Shown here: positions 1 to 8,710 of the stretch, in pieces | Layout: each line of letters begins with the position of its first letter | Position numbering within the stretch: the stretch's first letter is position 1 | NCBI RefSeq assembly: GCF_001544015.1 | Contig: NZ_AP014924.1 | Coordinates: 2,356,001 to 2,420,000, forward strand | Direction of reading: 5' to 3' | DNA from: Limnochorda pilosa | GTDB lineage: Bacteria; Bacillota; Limnochordia; Limnochordales; Limnochordaceae | DNA length: 64,000 nucleotides | Translations under genes and position numbers: made by a program | Notes under the pieces: model-generated | What the model saw: the letters and a program-made list of their open reading frames with translations, nothing else | Database searches by the model: none | What the model was told of the DNA's origin: nothing

Positions 1-611
1 ACGCCACCGCGAGAGACAGTCATGTCCTCGAGCGTATTCGTGATGTACATGCCCTTCTTCAGCTGTAGGATGATCGGATGCTCGGCGATCCCGCCGGCCC
101 TGATCGCTCGCGCCTGCTCCAGCAGCTCATGCCAGGTGCGCGCCGGCTCCTCGAATCCCGCCCGTTGCAGGTGCTCCGCGTTGTATGCGAGGACGCGAAG
201 CCCCGAGTAATAGGGCAGACCATAGAGATGGCCACTGTACGAAAGCTGGTGCACCATGGATGCCGGCATGTCGTCGATGTACTTCTGAACTCCCGGCAAG
301 TCGTCGATGGGCATGATCCACCCGGCCGAGGCCCACTCTGCCAGGAAGTTGTCCCGTACGTAGACGACGTCGAACTCCGTTCCTCCCACGAAGCTGGCAA
401 CCATACGGTCGCGGTAGTTGTCACTGGGGAACGGCGTGAACAGTGCGCTGATCCCCGTCTGCTGCTGGAACCTTTGGAGGTTCTCGTTCACGACGTCGAC
501 CTCGTAAGGCCAGCCGGTGACGCGGAGGGTCACCTGCGCTGAGGCCGTGAGGGAACTCGCCAGCAGGACCAGAAACAGCCATCCGACCAGTGCGACGTAC
601 CGACGTCCCAT
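1..611 (-). CDS. Extracellular sugar-type ABC substrate-binding protein (5' part, cut by window edge)
   Basis: Reading the minus strand from ATG at 611 gives an uninterrupted frame to the window edge, about 203 residues. It opens with a signal peptide (basic MGRRY, a hydrophobic stretch, then SLTASAQ) and continues with features of family 1 solute-binding proteins: a segment on FQQQTGI, the FDVVYVRDNFLAEWA region and the GLPYYSGLRVLAYN motif that lines the sugar site. The ribosome-binding site AAGGAGGT at 623-630 sits ten bases before the start, which fixes it. The protein would be exported and deliver a sugar to an ABC permease that must lie to the left. It follows a small XRE regulator gene on the same strand with an 81-bp gap, so local control by that regulator is possible. 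The C-terminal half is outside the window. Confidence 0.85.
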   Translation of the reverse strand, partial: MGRRYVALVGWLFLVLLASSLTASAQVTLRVTGWPYEVDVVNENLQRFQQQTGISALFTPFPSDNYRDRMVASFVGGTEFDVVYVRDNFLAEWASAGWIMPIDDLPGVQKYIDDMPASMVHQLSYSGHLYGLPYYSGLRVLAYNAEHLQRAGFEEPARTWHELLEQARAIRAGGIAEHPIILQLKKGMYITNTLEDMTVSRGG

Positions 612-692
612 GAATCACCAGACCTCCTTCGGCTGAATGTTGTAGAGCACCGCGGTGGAAGCCACCCGCCTCGCGTACTCTGAGAATCACGA

Positions 693-923
693 TTAATCAC
701 GGTTCGACGCGGTAGGAATACGTGGGAAAGCAATCGTCTCGATGGGTACCTGGAATAGTGCAGCGAGCCTGAGCGCTGTCACAAGCGAAACGCGGCGTCG
801 TCCGGTCTCATACTGGCTAACGCAGTGCTTCGTACACTCGAGGAATGCTGCCACATCTGCCTGGGTAAGACCGTTCCTTTGGCGTAACTGCCGCAGCGTG
901 AGCGCCTGGTGCACCACCGCCAT
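693..923 (-). CDS. Small XRE-family HTH transcriptional regulator
   Basis: The 76-residue protein is almost entirely one helix-turn-helix domain: LTLRQLRQRNGLTQADVAAF is helix one and two, CTKHCVSQYETGRRRVS is the recognition region, and LVTALRLAALFQVPIETIAF closes the domain. The frame is open further upstream, but I place the start at ATG 923 because a GGGGGG-rich ribosome site precedes it and the consensus promoter at 964-992 would start transcription between the two. It is divergent from a second XRE gene at 1082 and lies directly upstream of the ABC binding protein gene on the same strand. It probably represses its own promoter and perhaps the transport genes; the target is inference. 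Confidence 0.8.
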   Translation of the reverse strand: MAVVHQALTLRQLRQRNGLTQADVAAFLECTKHCVSQYETGRRRVSLVTALRLAALFQVPIETIAFPRIPTASNRD

Positions 924-963
924 CGCCCGTTCCCCCCCAGCGGCCAAATGGTAACTGAATCCC

Positions 964-1006
964 AGTGTAGTACACGTTCTGTGTATTGTCAAGTCGTAGT
1001 ACACGT
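964..1006 (-). promoter_or_regulatory. Sigma-A-type promoter with duplicated operator-like site
   Basis: On the minus strand TTGACA (992-987) and TACACT (969-964) are separated by exactly 17 bp, a near-consensus vegetative promoter facing the XRE gene that starts at 923. An identical 11-mer, GTAGTACACGT, occurs at 967-977 and 996-1006. One copy overlaps the -10 element and the other lies just upstream of the -35 element. Two copies spaced 29 bp, flanking the promoter, look like binding sites for one of the two neighbouring XRE proteins. The promoter is seen directly; the repressor assignment is inference. Confidence 0.65.
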
Positions 1007-1081
1007 ATCGTTACGGAGGATGGGAAGCCTAGCGCGGTTAACAGAATGTGATACGGAAGAGCTTGGGGAGGTTACCGCGCC

Positions 1082-1459
1082 TTGGGATTCCCCACCCGTC
1101 TCCGCCAGCTGCGTGAGGCGAAAGGGATGACACAGCAGGACTTGGGGGCGCTGATTGGAGTCACCAAGAACAGCATCTCATCGTACGAGCGCGGCGTGCG
1201 GACACCGGAGTTCCACCTGCTCTTGCGCATGGCGGACGTCTTCGGGGTGTCTACCGACTACCTGCTGGGTCACACAGAGCGAGACGTGTCCCCCGACCAG
1301 AGACTCGCTCTCTTGGCCATCGAACTGGGCGAGAATGGAGCGACCGATGAAGACGTACGGCTTATCCTGGAGTTGTTGAAGTGCCGACGGCGCATCTCTA
1401 GCGCGCACCAGGAGATGTCCGCGGCTATCGAGAGAGAGCGGCGCTCGCGACGGAGGTAA
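1082..1459 (+). CDS. XRE-family HTH regulator with short C-terminal tail
   Basis: The 125-residue protein starts at TTG 1082, with GGGGAGG at 1064-1070 as ribosome site. Residues 5-60 form a canonical HTH_3 domain (FPTRLRQLREAKGMTQQDL, then VTKNSISSYERGVRTP, then LLLRMADVFGVSTDYLLG). The STDYLLG ending is typical of Bacillota XRE repressors of the SinR/immunity type. The tail of about 60 residues is charged and helical, perhaps for dimerisation. It is transcribed away from the smaller XRE gene at 923, and the two share the intergenic region with the repeated GTAGTACACGT site. No protease or phage gene is next to it, so a phage origin is not shown. Confidence 0.85.
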   Translation: MGFPTRLRQLREAKGMTQQDLGALIGVTKNSISSYERGVRTPEFHLLLRMADVFGVSTDYLLGHTERDVSPDQRLALLAIELGENGATDEDVRLILELLKCRRRISSAHQEMSAAIERERRSRRR

Positions 1460-1624
1460 GGTCGGACCTGTTACCGACGAAAGATCGCACACCAGAGTCA
1501 GGCCCTCCTCGAGTGGCCGACAAGTCGGCCCCCCGATCGTCCCGGGCGGCCAGGCTCCGTGGGAACTTCTAGGTTGGCCGTGCTCCCTTAAGCGGTTCAC
1601 CCACGAGGGTCGGTGCTTTGGCAC
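1460..1624. other. Intergenic gap with a short palindrome
   Basis: No gene is visible here. A perfect palindrome, GGCCGAC-AA-GTCGGCC, lies at 1515-1530 after the XRE gene. The two-base centre is too small for a good hairpin and no T-run follows, so it is either a weak terminator or a protein-binding site. Confidence 0.4.
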
Positions 1625-2959
1625 CCTGGGGTTTTGACATAGGCCTTCCCGCAGTGTGGCGGAGCGGCGAGAAAAACCTCGAGTCGGCGCCAGTGGGAGG
1701 CAGGAATTCGGCGACGGGGCGTGAAGTTGTCGGAACACTCTCCGGCAGGTGGCAGGGAACGCAGGCCGTGGCCGATTCGAGCTGGCTCCGGAAAAGGAGA
1801 GGGCAGATGAAGCAGGCCCTTTCGAGCGCCTCGACTGGCAGGTCGCCGAGCGGGACGACGCCCGGCTCGCCCGTGCCGTCGCCGAGCACCGGGAGCTCGA
1901 TGCGGTCCACAACCTCGAGGAGGGTGGGCTTCTCGACGGCTTCATGGCCTTCCTCAGAGAGATCGGCTTCCTCGCCTACCTCGAGCGCCTGCGCCCCAGC
2001 CGCCGGGAGCGCTTCATGGTCGAGCCGCCTCCCTCATCCTTCTCACTCACATGATCAAGACGCTCCTGGGCATCGAGCACCTCTATGCGATGCCCGCCCT
2101 GCTCTTCAGCGACCCCTCAACCGTGAAGCTCATGGGCTTCAACGCCCGCTGGTTGGAAGAAGGGCTCAGCCGGCGATCTGAGGAGAAGCGAGGCGAGGAC
2201 AAGGAACGGCCGAAGCCCTTCAGCGCCCAGATGGTGGCCAACTTCCTCGCCGACCTGGTCCTCCGGGAGGCCGCGGCCTGCTTCAATCAGGCCATCCAGT
2301 GCCTGGCCCGCTTCGGTGTCTTCCCCCGGGAGGTTACCTTGGTGCTGGACGGGACCGACGTGGAGACAACCGGCAGGTGCCGGGGCGCCGGACGGGCGAA
2401 GCGGGAGAAGAAGGTGACCGATCGGGCGGGACGCCCGAAGGTTGTGGAGGTGCTGGTCTTCGGCTTCAAGGTGGTGGTAGCTTTCGATCTGGCCACCCAG
2501 ATCCCCGTTGCCGACATCGTCGTCAAGATCCAGCGCCACGAGACGCTCTGCACCCGCAGGCTGGTGCGCCAAGCCCAAAGCAACCTCTCGCCCGGCGGCG
2601 CCCGAGTCGCCAAGGTCCTCGTCGACCGGGGCTGCCTGGACGGTGCCACCCTTCACTGGCTCGACCAGCAGGGCATCGCCTTCGTCGTCCCGGCGAAGAA
2701 GAAGATGCTCGTCCACAGGCTCGCCTGCTCGGAGGCCCAGGGGAAGAAGGGCCACGTCCAGTCCCGGACCCGAACCGTCACCCACGGCCATGGCAAGCAC
2801 AAGATGGAGGCTGAGGCCTCTTCTCCTCTGGAAGCCCTCGCCCCAGGTTCCTCACGGCCGCGACCGTCTCGCCGGACTCCACCCTCGCCTTGCCACGCTC
2901 CCGTGCCACCCCTACCGGCCTTCCTGCTCCCAGCCGCTCTCCTATGTCAAAACCCCAGG
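1625..2959 (+). mobile_element. Insertion sequence with perfect 19-bp terminal inverted repeats, transposase damaged
   Basis: The left end CCTGGGGTTTTGACATAGG (1625-1643) is the exact reverse complement of the right end at 2941-2959. This defines a 1335-bp element. No target-site duplication is visible in the bases just outside (GCAC on the left, ATAT on the right), so either the duplication has decayed or the ends are not those of one insertion event. The only gene inside is a frameshifted and C-terminally truncated DDE transposase on the plus strand. The element is therefore probably immobile unless a related transposase acts on it in trans. Confidence 0.8.
1749..2820 (+). pseudogene. DDE transposase (IS4/IS5-like superfamily), frameshifted and truncated
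   Basis: The 5' part reads in one frame from 1749 (about 95 residues, including LEEGGLLDGFMAFLREIGF). The match then continues in another frame from about 2030 (LLTHMIKTLLGIEHLYAMPA, FNARW), so a frameshift lies near 2024-2030. The second frame carries the first catalytic aspartate in LVLDGTDVE and the second in KVLVDRGCLDG. Homology stops near 2820 after THGHGKHK, before the region that should hold the catalytic glutamate; the frame then runs on through unrelated sequence to 3262. The gene cannot make an active transposase. Family placement below the DDE superfamily level is uncertain. Confidence 0.75.
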
Positions 2960-3173
2960 ATATCGAGCGCCGTGAAGGTATGCGCCAGCCGTTGCAGAAC
3001 ACTATGTATCCCGCCAGATGCCGGCACAGCAGGTCACCTCCTGAACCTCGATCGATCTCACATCAGGGCTGGTTCCGCCTCTCCCGGCACCACGCATCGC
3101 AAGCCGACGTCGTGCGCCCCGCTGCCCAGCCGTCCCGCACACGCTTCTTGCTACCGACCCGCGTACTCACCCC

Positions 3174-6143
3174 CTACGCCACCCTTCCCCGCATCACCGA
3201 GTGCGCGCAGAACGTGCGGAAGTCGCACGATCCACACGTGGTCGGTCCGGGATTGGGGGTGAACCGGGCCGAGCGGATCCCGTCTACCCATTCCTCCAGC
3301 AGAGCCTCGAAAGCCCGCCGGCTGCCGTCGTCCTCCTCCACCCGCAGCCGACCGCCCTGGTCCACGTCCAGATCGTGAATGAAGAGCCCGACGGGGTCGT
3401 AGCCCAGCCGGCGGCAGGCGAGGCCGTAGAGGCGAAGCTGGTTCTGGTGGGCTTCGGAGGGCGGGCGGTTCTCGGAGGTCTTGAAGTCGACCAGTTCCAC
3501 CTGCAGGGGCTCCCCGCCCCGTTCCCCACGCTCCCCGTCCCGTTCCTCACGCCTCGCCTCCCGCCCTGCACCCTCCCCGTCCCTCCGCAGCAGGAGGTCC
3601 ACCCGCCCCCGGACCCGGGCGCCGCTCAGCGGGACCTCGAAACGCATCTCGGGCTGGAGGACCCGGCGGAGCTCCTGGCCGTGGCGTTCCATGTAGTGGG
3701 TGAGGCGACGGACGGCCGCCTGCTGGAGGCGCGCCCTGGGGATCGACCCTGCGAAGGGGAGGTAGAAGGACCGCGCCACGATGGAGGGCACGTCGGCCGC
3801 CCGCGGGGCCGCCCCCGCCAGGGTCCGGCGTCCCAGCTCGGCCACCGCGTGGTGGAGCAGCCGCCCGAAGCCCAGCTCCCGGGCCAGGACAGGCTGGAAG
3901 CCGCAGACCCGGCTCAGCCAGTAGCGGTACGCGCAGCCCTCGTAGAGGAGGAGGCTCGAGAAGTCCAGCACCAAGAGCTGGCGATCGCCGTGCACCGCCA
4001 CCGCCGCCGGATGGACGGAATGGAGCTGCTGCGCCGCCGAGAGGGCCTCGGCCAGGTAGAGGAGGAATCGGGAGGGCTTCGTCCTGCCGCCCTTCTCGTA
4101 CCGGGTGAACGTGCTCAGCACCAGGAGCTCGCGGGCCCGGGAGAGTGCCACGAAGAAGAGTCGGGCCTCGTCGTCCTCACGGCCCTCGTAACGAGCCCGG
4201 TCGAAGAGGGTCTCGGGCACGTACCAGACCTGCCGCTCCCCCATCCGGGCCGACGGGAACCGGCGCTCCACCAGCGACGGCACGAAGACGACGGGGAACT
4301 CGAGGCCCTTCGCCTGGTGGACGGTCATCACCTGCACCGCCTCGGCGGCGGTTGGGAGCGTGTCGGGGGTCTCCTCGGCCGCCCGGCCGACGAACGCCTC
4401 CAGGAAGGCCCTCAGGCGAGCCAGAAACACCTCGCCAGGAGGCAGGCCGAGGCGCACGGCCTTGCCCTCCCTCCCGTCTTCCCCGCCCTCTCCCCCGTTG
4501 TCTCCGCCCTCCCCCGCCTCGGCCTGAAGAAGCCGGTCCTCCTCCGCCTCCTGGGCCTCGACGGTCTCGTAGAGCCAGGCCGGGGCGGCCCGGCGGAGCG
4601 AGTGCTCGAAGGAGGTAAGCAGGGTCGACATGCGCCCAAGCCCCAACTCTTCGTGGGCCCGGCCCGCCCGGGGGAGGTCGAGGAGGGCGAGCAGCTGGTG
4701 GTAAAGGGCGATGAGGTCGCCCACGCCGCGGGTCCGGACCTGGTCCCCCAGGCCGGCCAGGCGAGTGACGAGGGCGGTTGCCTGCTCTGGCGCCATCCCC
4801 GTCACCCCGGCGACCTCGCCGGCCAGCTCCTCGGGGGTCACCGTCTCCGGGGCGGAGTGGGGATCGGGGCGCCAGGAGGCGGGCTCCAGGCCGGGCGTGG
4901 TCCAGAAGACGAAGATGCGGGCGACCAGGGCCATCTCGGGCCGAGAAAGGAGCGAGGTCTGCCCCACCACCGTCACGGGGATGCCCCGACGGCGCAGGGC
5001 GTTCACGAAGGGCCCGGCCGCGGTGCGCACCGAGCGCAGGAGGACGGCCACCTCGGCCGGACGGTGACCCTCGGCCAGGAGACGGTCGATGCGGCCGGCC
5101 ATCCGCTCGGCCTCGTCGGAGGGCGTTTCGGCCACGAAGAACTCCACGGACCCCGGCGGTAGCGGCTCCCGGTGCGTCCGGAGCTCCTTGGGGAGTCGCT
5201 CGCGCAGGCGGCCCGCCACGCCCGCCGCGGTGCGGACGATCTCGGGCCGGGAGCGGTAGTTGGTGGTCAGTTGGATGCGCTCGACCTCCGGGTGGCGCCC
5301 GTCGAAGTCGGTGAAGATCCGCACGTCGCCGCCCCGCCACTGGTAGATGGCCTGGTCGTCATCGCCGACGACGGTCACGGCGGCGCCGAGGTCCATGAGG
5401 TGGCGGAGGATCTCCTCCTGGGCCCGGTTGAAGTCCTGCGCCTCGTCCACCAGCACGTGCCGCACCCTGCCCTCCAGACGCCGGCGCAAGGGCCCGCCGG
5501 GAGCCAGGGCGTCGGCCGCGTGCCCGAGGAGCATGCGGAAGGGCAGGACGCGCATCTCGAGCAGCAAGCGCTCGTAGCGCTGCAGCACGGCCGCGAACTC
5601 GGGCGCCTGGCCCGCCAGGAGGCCGATGGGGATCCGCTCGTTGTGGACCACCTCGGCGCTGCGGAGGAAGCGCTCCACCGCCGGGCTCACCGCCACCTGC
5701 ACCTCGTCCCGATCCTCCGCCGCGGCGAAGAGCTCGAGCACGCCCAGCCGGCGCGCCACCCGTTGGAGCAGGCTCCACTCGGCGGCCTCGTCCAGCACGT
5801 CCACCAGCTCGTAGGGCGCCCCCATGGCCTTCAGCGCCTCCAGGGCCCACGCGTGGGTGGTTCCAACGAACATACCCCGGGAGACGGGCGGGAGCTCGGC
5901 GAAGCCGGGATCGGCCTCGGCCGCGCGCTCCTCGATGCGCTGCCGCAGCTCGCCGGCGGCCTTCTCGGTGAAGGTGAACGCGATGAGGCTTTCCGGCGGC
6001 ACGCCGTGCTCGGTCATGAGCCAGACGGAGCGGCGGGCCAGGACCTCGGTCTTCCCTGCCCCCGCCGACGCCACCACGTGGAGCCGCCGAGCCGGGTGCC
6101 GGATGGCTTCCTGCTGAACAGGGCTGAGCTGAGAACCCTTCAC
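3174..6143 (-). CDS. UvrD/Rep-family helicase with C-terminal Fe-S PD-(D/E)XK nuclease domain
   Basis: This 989-residue protein starts at GTG 6143 with AGGGAGGTG nine bases upstream; the frame extends further but into the preceding gene. Superfamily 1A motifs run in order: motif I ASAGAGKTEVLARR, Ia AFTFTEKAAGEL, II VDEAQDFNRAQ, III VVGDDDQAIYQWRGG, IV TTNYRSRPEI, V VMTVHQAKGLEFPVVFV and VI FFVALSRARELLVLS. The last 250 residues carry a RecB/AddB-like nuclease (GRVDLLL, then VDFKTSE, then HQNQLRLYGLA). A cysteine in LLYEGCAYRYW plus CGSCDFRTFC near the end match the four-cysteine Fe-S clasp of AddB and Cas4-type nucleases. It is a DNA-unwinding exonuclease candidate for repair or degradation. 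It starts 32 bp after the Ski2-like helicase gene, so the two are probably co-translated. Confidence 0.9.
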   Translation of the reverse strand: MKGSQLSPVQQEAIRHPARRLHVVASAGAGKTEVLARRSVWLMTEHGVPPESLIAFTFTEKAAGELRQRIEERAAEADPGFAELPPVSRGMFVGTTHAWALEALKAMGAPYELVDVLDEAAEWSLLQRVARRLGVLELFAAAEDRDEVQVAVSPAVERFLRSAEVVHNERIPIGLLAGQAPEFAAVLQRYERLLLEMRVLPFRMLLGHAADALAPGGPLRRRLEGRVRHVLVDEAQDFNRAQEEILRHLMDLGAAVTVVGDDDQAIYQWRGGDVRIFTDFDGRHPEVERIQLTTNYRSRPEIVRTAAGVAGRLRERLPKELRTHREPLPPGSVEFFVAETPSDEAERMAGRIDRLLAEGHRPAEVAVLLRSVRTAAGPFVNALRRRGIPVTVVGQTSLLSRPEMALVARIFVFWTTPGLEPASWRPDPHSAPETVTPEELAGEVAGVTGMAPEQATALVTRLAGLGDQVRTRGVGDLIALYHQLLALLDLPRAGRAHEELGLGRMSTLLTSFEHSLRRAAPAWLYETVEAQEAEEDRLLQAEAGEGGDNGGEGGEDGREGKAVRLGLPPGEVFLARLRAFLEAFVGRAAEETPDTLPTAAEAVQVMTVHQAKGLEFPVVFVPSLVERRFPSARMGERQVWYVPETLFDRARYEGREDDEARLFFVALSRARELLVLSTFTRYEKGGRTKPSRFLLYLAEALSAAQQLHSVHPAAVAVHGDRQLLVLDFSSLLLYEGCAYRYWLSRVCGFQPVLARELGFGRLLHHAVAELGRRTLAGAAPRAADVPSIVARSFYLPFAGSIPRARLQQAAVRRLTHYMERHGQELRRVLQPEMRFEVPLSGARVRGRVDLLLRRDGEGAGREARREERDGERGERGGEPLQVELVDFKTSENRPPSEAHQNQLRLYGLACRRLGYDPVGLFIHDLDVDQGGRLRVEEDDGSRRAFEALLEEWVDGIRSARFTPNPGPTTCGSCDFRTFCAHSVMRGRVA

Positions 6144-6175
6144 CGATCCGGCACCTCCCTTGCCGGGCTCGCCCC

Positions 6176-8572
6176 TCAGGGCTCCAGCGCTTCCGGCGCC
6201 ACCCGGAAGCGGGCCAGGAGCTCGTCCAGCTCGGTTTCGGCCTCCTCCTGGTCGGCAGCGGCCACCGCCCGGGCCCGCACGATCTCCTGGGCCCGCTCCA
6301 CCCACGGGGCCACGAGTCGAGCGGGCATCCGGCGGGGGTCGGCGAGGGCCTGGGGATCCGACGCAGCCAGCGCCTGGACGTCGGTGACGCCCCGCTCGTA
6401 GAGGAGCCGGGCGCGTGCCCGCCCGAGCTGGGGGAAGCGGAGGGCCATGAGCGGCACCAACTCGGGCCCGACGCCATACTCGACCGCCCCCGCCGCCTCC
6501 TTGGCCGCCCGGGCGACGGCCTCTTTTCCCAGCACCTCCGCCGCCCTCTGGTAGAGGCGCGCCACCCGGGCCAGGTCCTCCAGACGGCGCTCGAAATCAC
6601 CCCGGTAACGCTCCGGCAACCGGAAGCGTCCTAGCTCCACCTCATCCAGCCACGGGTCCAGCGCCTCCAGCCAGCGGGCCTCCTCCTTCTCGTCGGCGAA
6701 GAAGTCGATCACGGCCCAGCGGGCCACGTCGCGGCAGGTGGCCTGGTCCACGGTGTGGATCCGCGTCACCGCTTCGTGGACCAGCAGCAGGTCGAATCCC
6801 GAAGCCGAGGCCATCTCGCCCACGGGTGTCGCCCTCCATCCGGAGGGCGCCCGCTCGATGAGCGACCAGCGGGCCAGGAGGTCGATGGCCATGCTGAGCC
6901 GGGTGCCCAGGTCCAGGGTCCTGGTGAAGAGGTGGCCGCTGGTGTAGACCGCCCGGGCGTACACCTCGGGATCGGCCGCCCCGGGGGAAGCCGAGATGAG
7001 GGTGGCCAGGGCGCACGCCTGGTGCTTGCAGATCTGGTTGCGGAAGAACTTCTGCGCCGCGGGGCAGTCGCACTCGAGGCCCGCCACCGAGAGGGTCACG
7101 TGGTAATCGTGGTCCCCCGACCGCACCACGGCCCGAACGCCCGAGGGAACCGCCCTGGCCTCGACCAGCCGGAGCGAGCCGCCGGCCTTCACCACCTTCT
7201 CGTAGGCGGGGATGTCCTCCAGCAGGTCCTCGGTGAGGGTGCGGTCGAAATGGATGGGCTCCTGCCGCTGGTGGTGGGCTAGCGTGTGCCGGAAGGTCTC
7301 GGCGATGTCGTCGCGGGTGGTCTCGCCCCGCTCGACCACCGTGGAGAGAACGAAACGCATCAGCGCCTCGAAGCTGTCGGGCAGGCGACTCTGAACCTCC
7401 CCGCCCCGCCCCTTCTCGATGGCGGCGACCACTGCCTGAACCTCGGGGTCCTGCCGGTGCCGCTGGTCCAAGAGCGCCAGGCCCCGCCCCCGCCCCACCA
7501 GGCCCGGCCGGGCCGCACGCCCCATCATGTTCAGCAGCTCACCGCTCGAGAGCAGGACGTAGCGGAAACGGCCCCGGAAGGGCTCCGCCCGGAAGACGTC
7601 CCGTACCACCGCCACCTCGGCCGGCAGGTTGACGCCTGCGGCCAGGGTGGGCGTGGCCGCCAGCACCCGCAAGCGCCGGTCCCGGTAAGCGTCCTCCACC
7701 TGCTGGCGCAAAGAGCGGGAAAGCCCGGCGTGGTGGAAGGCCACCCCCGCCGGCACCACCTCCGCCAGGTCCCGGCCGGTTTCGTCGTCCTCGCCGCTGA
7801 GCCGGTCCGCCAGCTCGGCCAGCGCTTGCCGCTCCCGCTCCCCCAGCCGCTCGGCCACCAGCGGCGCGAGCCGGGAGGCAACCGCCTCCGCCCCCCGCCG
7901 GGAGCTGCAGAAGACCAGCGCCTGGGATCCTTCGTCCACCGCCTCGGCGACCAGCTGGCCCAGCGCGCCGTCCATGTCGGGAACCCACCGGCTCGCGAGC
8001 TCCAACTCCACCGGCCGATCCGCCGCCGACCCCAGGAGCAGCGGCACGCCCAGCCACCGGGCCAGCTCGTCTGCGTTCTCGACCACGGCCGAGAGGGCGA
8101 TGAGGGTCGGCGCCCTCCTCAGGTGGAGGAGGCGCGCCACCAGCCCCTCCACCGCCGGACCTCGCGTTTCGTCCGCCACCAGGTGGAACTCGTCGGCCAC
8201 CACCACCCCCGGCCGCAGCGCCGAGCGACGCAGGAGCCCGTCGAAGCTCTCGTACGTGGCGACCAGCAGGTCGCTCTCTTCGGGCCGGATCGCGTCGCGG
8301 TGGTCGCCCGTGGCGATGCGTATCCGGTACGTCGTCGCCTGAAGCTCGTCGAGAAAGCTCTCGTAGATTTCCCGGGCAAGGGCCCGAAAGGGAACCAGGT
8401 AGACCTGGGTGCGCCCGTCGCCCCGATCGAGCACGCGCCGGATCGCCGAGCGACCGATGAACGACTTCCCGGTCGCCGTGGGCGCGACCACGAGCCCGCT
8501 GGCCCCGTCCAGCAGCCCCATCTGCTCCGCCCGCTCGTACAGCGGGAAGCGCGCTCCGGCTCCCACACCCAC
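6176..8572 (-). CDS. Ski2/Hel308-like DEAD-box helicase with SWIM zinc motif
   Basis: The 798-residue protein has superfamily 2 helicase motifs: APTATGKSFIG (Walker A), VADEFHLV (motif II), ALSAVVEN (motif III), an AATPTLAAGVNLPA motif V and MMGRAARPG (motif VI). About residue 490 follows a SWIM zinc finger, ECDCP...NQICKH, of the C-x-C-xn-C-x-H type, which binds DNA or protein. Near the C terminus LRFPQLGRARARLLYERGV resembles a helix-hairpin-helix of the Hel308 type. The start is GTG 8572 or GTG 8566; the latter has better spacing to a GGGGGG ribosome site. It is the first gene of a pair with a UvrD-nuclease. A bacterial Ski2-like enzyme with a SWIM motif beside a helicase-nuclease suggests a DNA repair or defence role, which is inference. 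Confidence 0.88.
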   Translation of the reverse strand: MGVGAGARFPLYERAEQMGLLDGASGLVVAPTATGKSFIGRSAIRRVLDRGDGRTQVYLVPFRALAREIYESFLDELQATTYRIRIATGDHRDAIRPEESDLLVATYESFDGLLRRSALRPGVVVADEFHLVADETRGPAVEGLVARLLHLRRAPTLIALSAVVENADELARWLGVPLLLGSAADRPVELELASRWVPDMDGALGQLVAEAVDEGSQALVFCSSRRGAEAVASRLAPLVAERLGERERQALAELADRLSGEDDETGRDLAEVVPAGVAFHHAGLSRSLRQQVEDAYRDRRLRVLAATPTLAAGVNLPAEVAVVRDVFRAEPFRGRFRYVLLSSGELLNMMGRAARPGLVGRGRGLALLDQRHRQDPEVQAVVAAIEKGRGGEVQSRLPDSFEALMRFVLSTVVERGETTRDDIAETFRHTLAHHQRQEPIHFDRTLTEDLLEDIPAYEKVVKAGGSLRLVEARAVPSGVRAVVRSGDHDYHVTLSVAGLECDCPAAQKFFRNQICKHQACALATLISASPGAADPEVYARAVYTSGHLFTRTLDLGTRLSMAIDLLARWSLIERAPSGWRATPVGEMASASGFDLLLVHEAVTRIHTVDQATCRDVARWAVIDFFADEKEEARWLEALDPWLDEVELGRFRLPERYRGDFERRLEDLARVARLYQRAAEVLGKEAVARAAKEAAGAVEYGVGPELVPLMALRFPQLGRARARLLYERGVTDVQALAASDPQALADPRRMPARLVAPWVERAQEIVRARAVAAADQEEAETELDELLARFRVAPEALEP

Positions 8573-8710
8573 GCCCCCCGAGGCGCGGAGTGAATACCCT
8601 CCATTTCTGGCGATTCGTGATCAGGGGGCGGATTCCTGTGGGGGGAGGGGCCTTACGATGGGACGCAGTCAGTCTGAAGATCCTTCGTCTTGTCACGCGG
8701 CCCGCCCCCT

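Noticed and set aside
3201-5162. 653-residue open frame on the plus strand
   Set aside because: It is antisense to the UvrD-type helicase, rich in repeated Arg, Gly and Pro, and shows no domain. High GC makes long shadow frames common.
7286-8593. 435-residue plus-strand frame
   Set aside because: Antisense to the Ski2-like helicase, which has clear motifs in its own frame.
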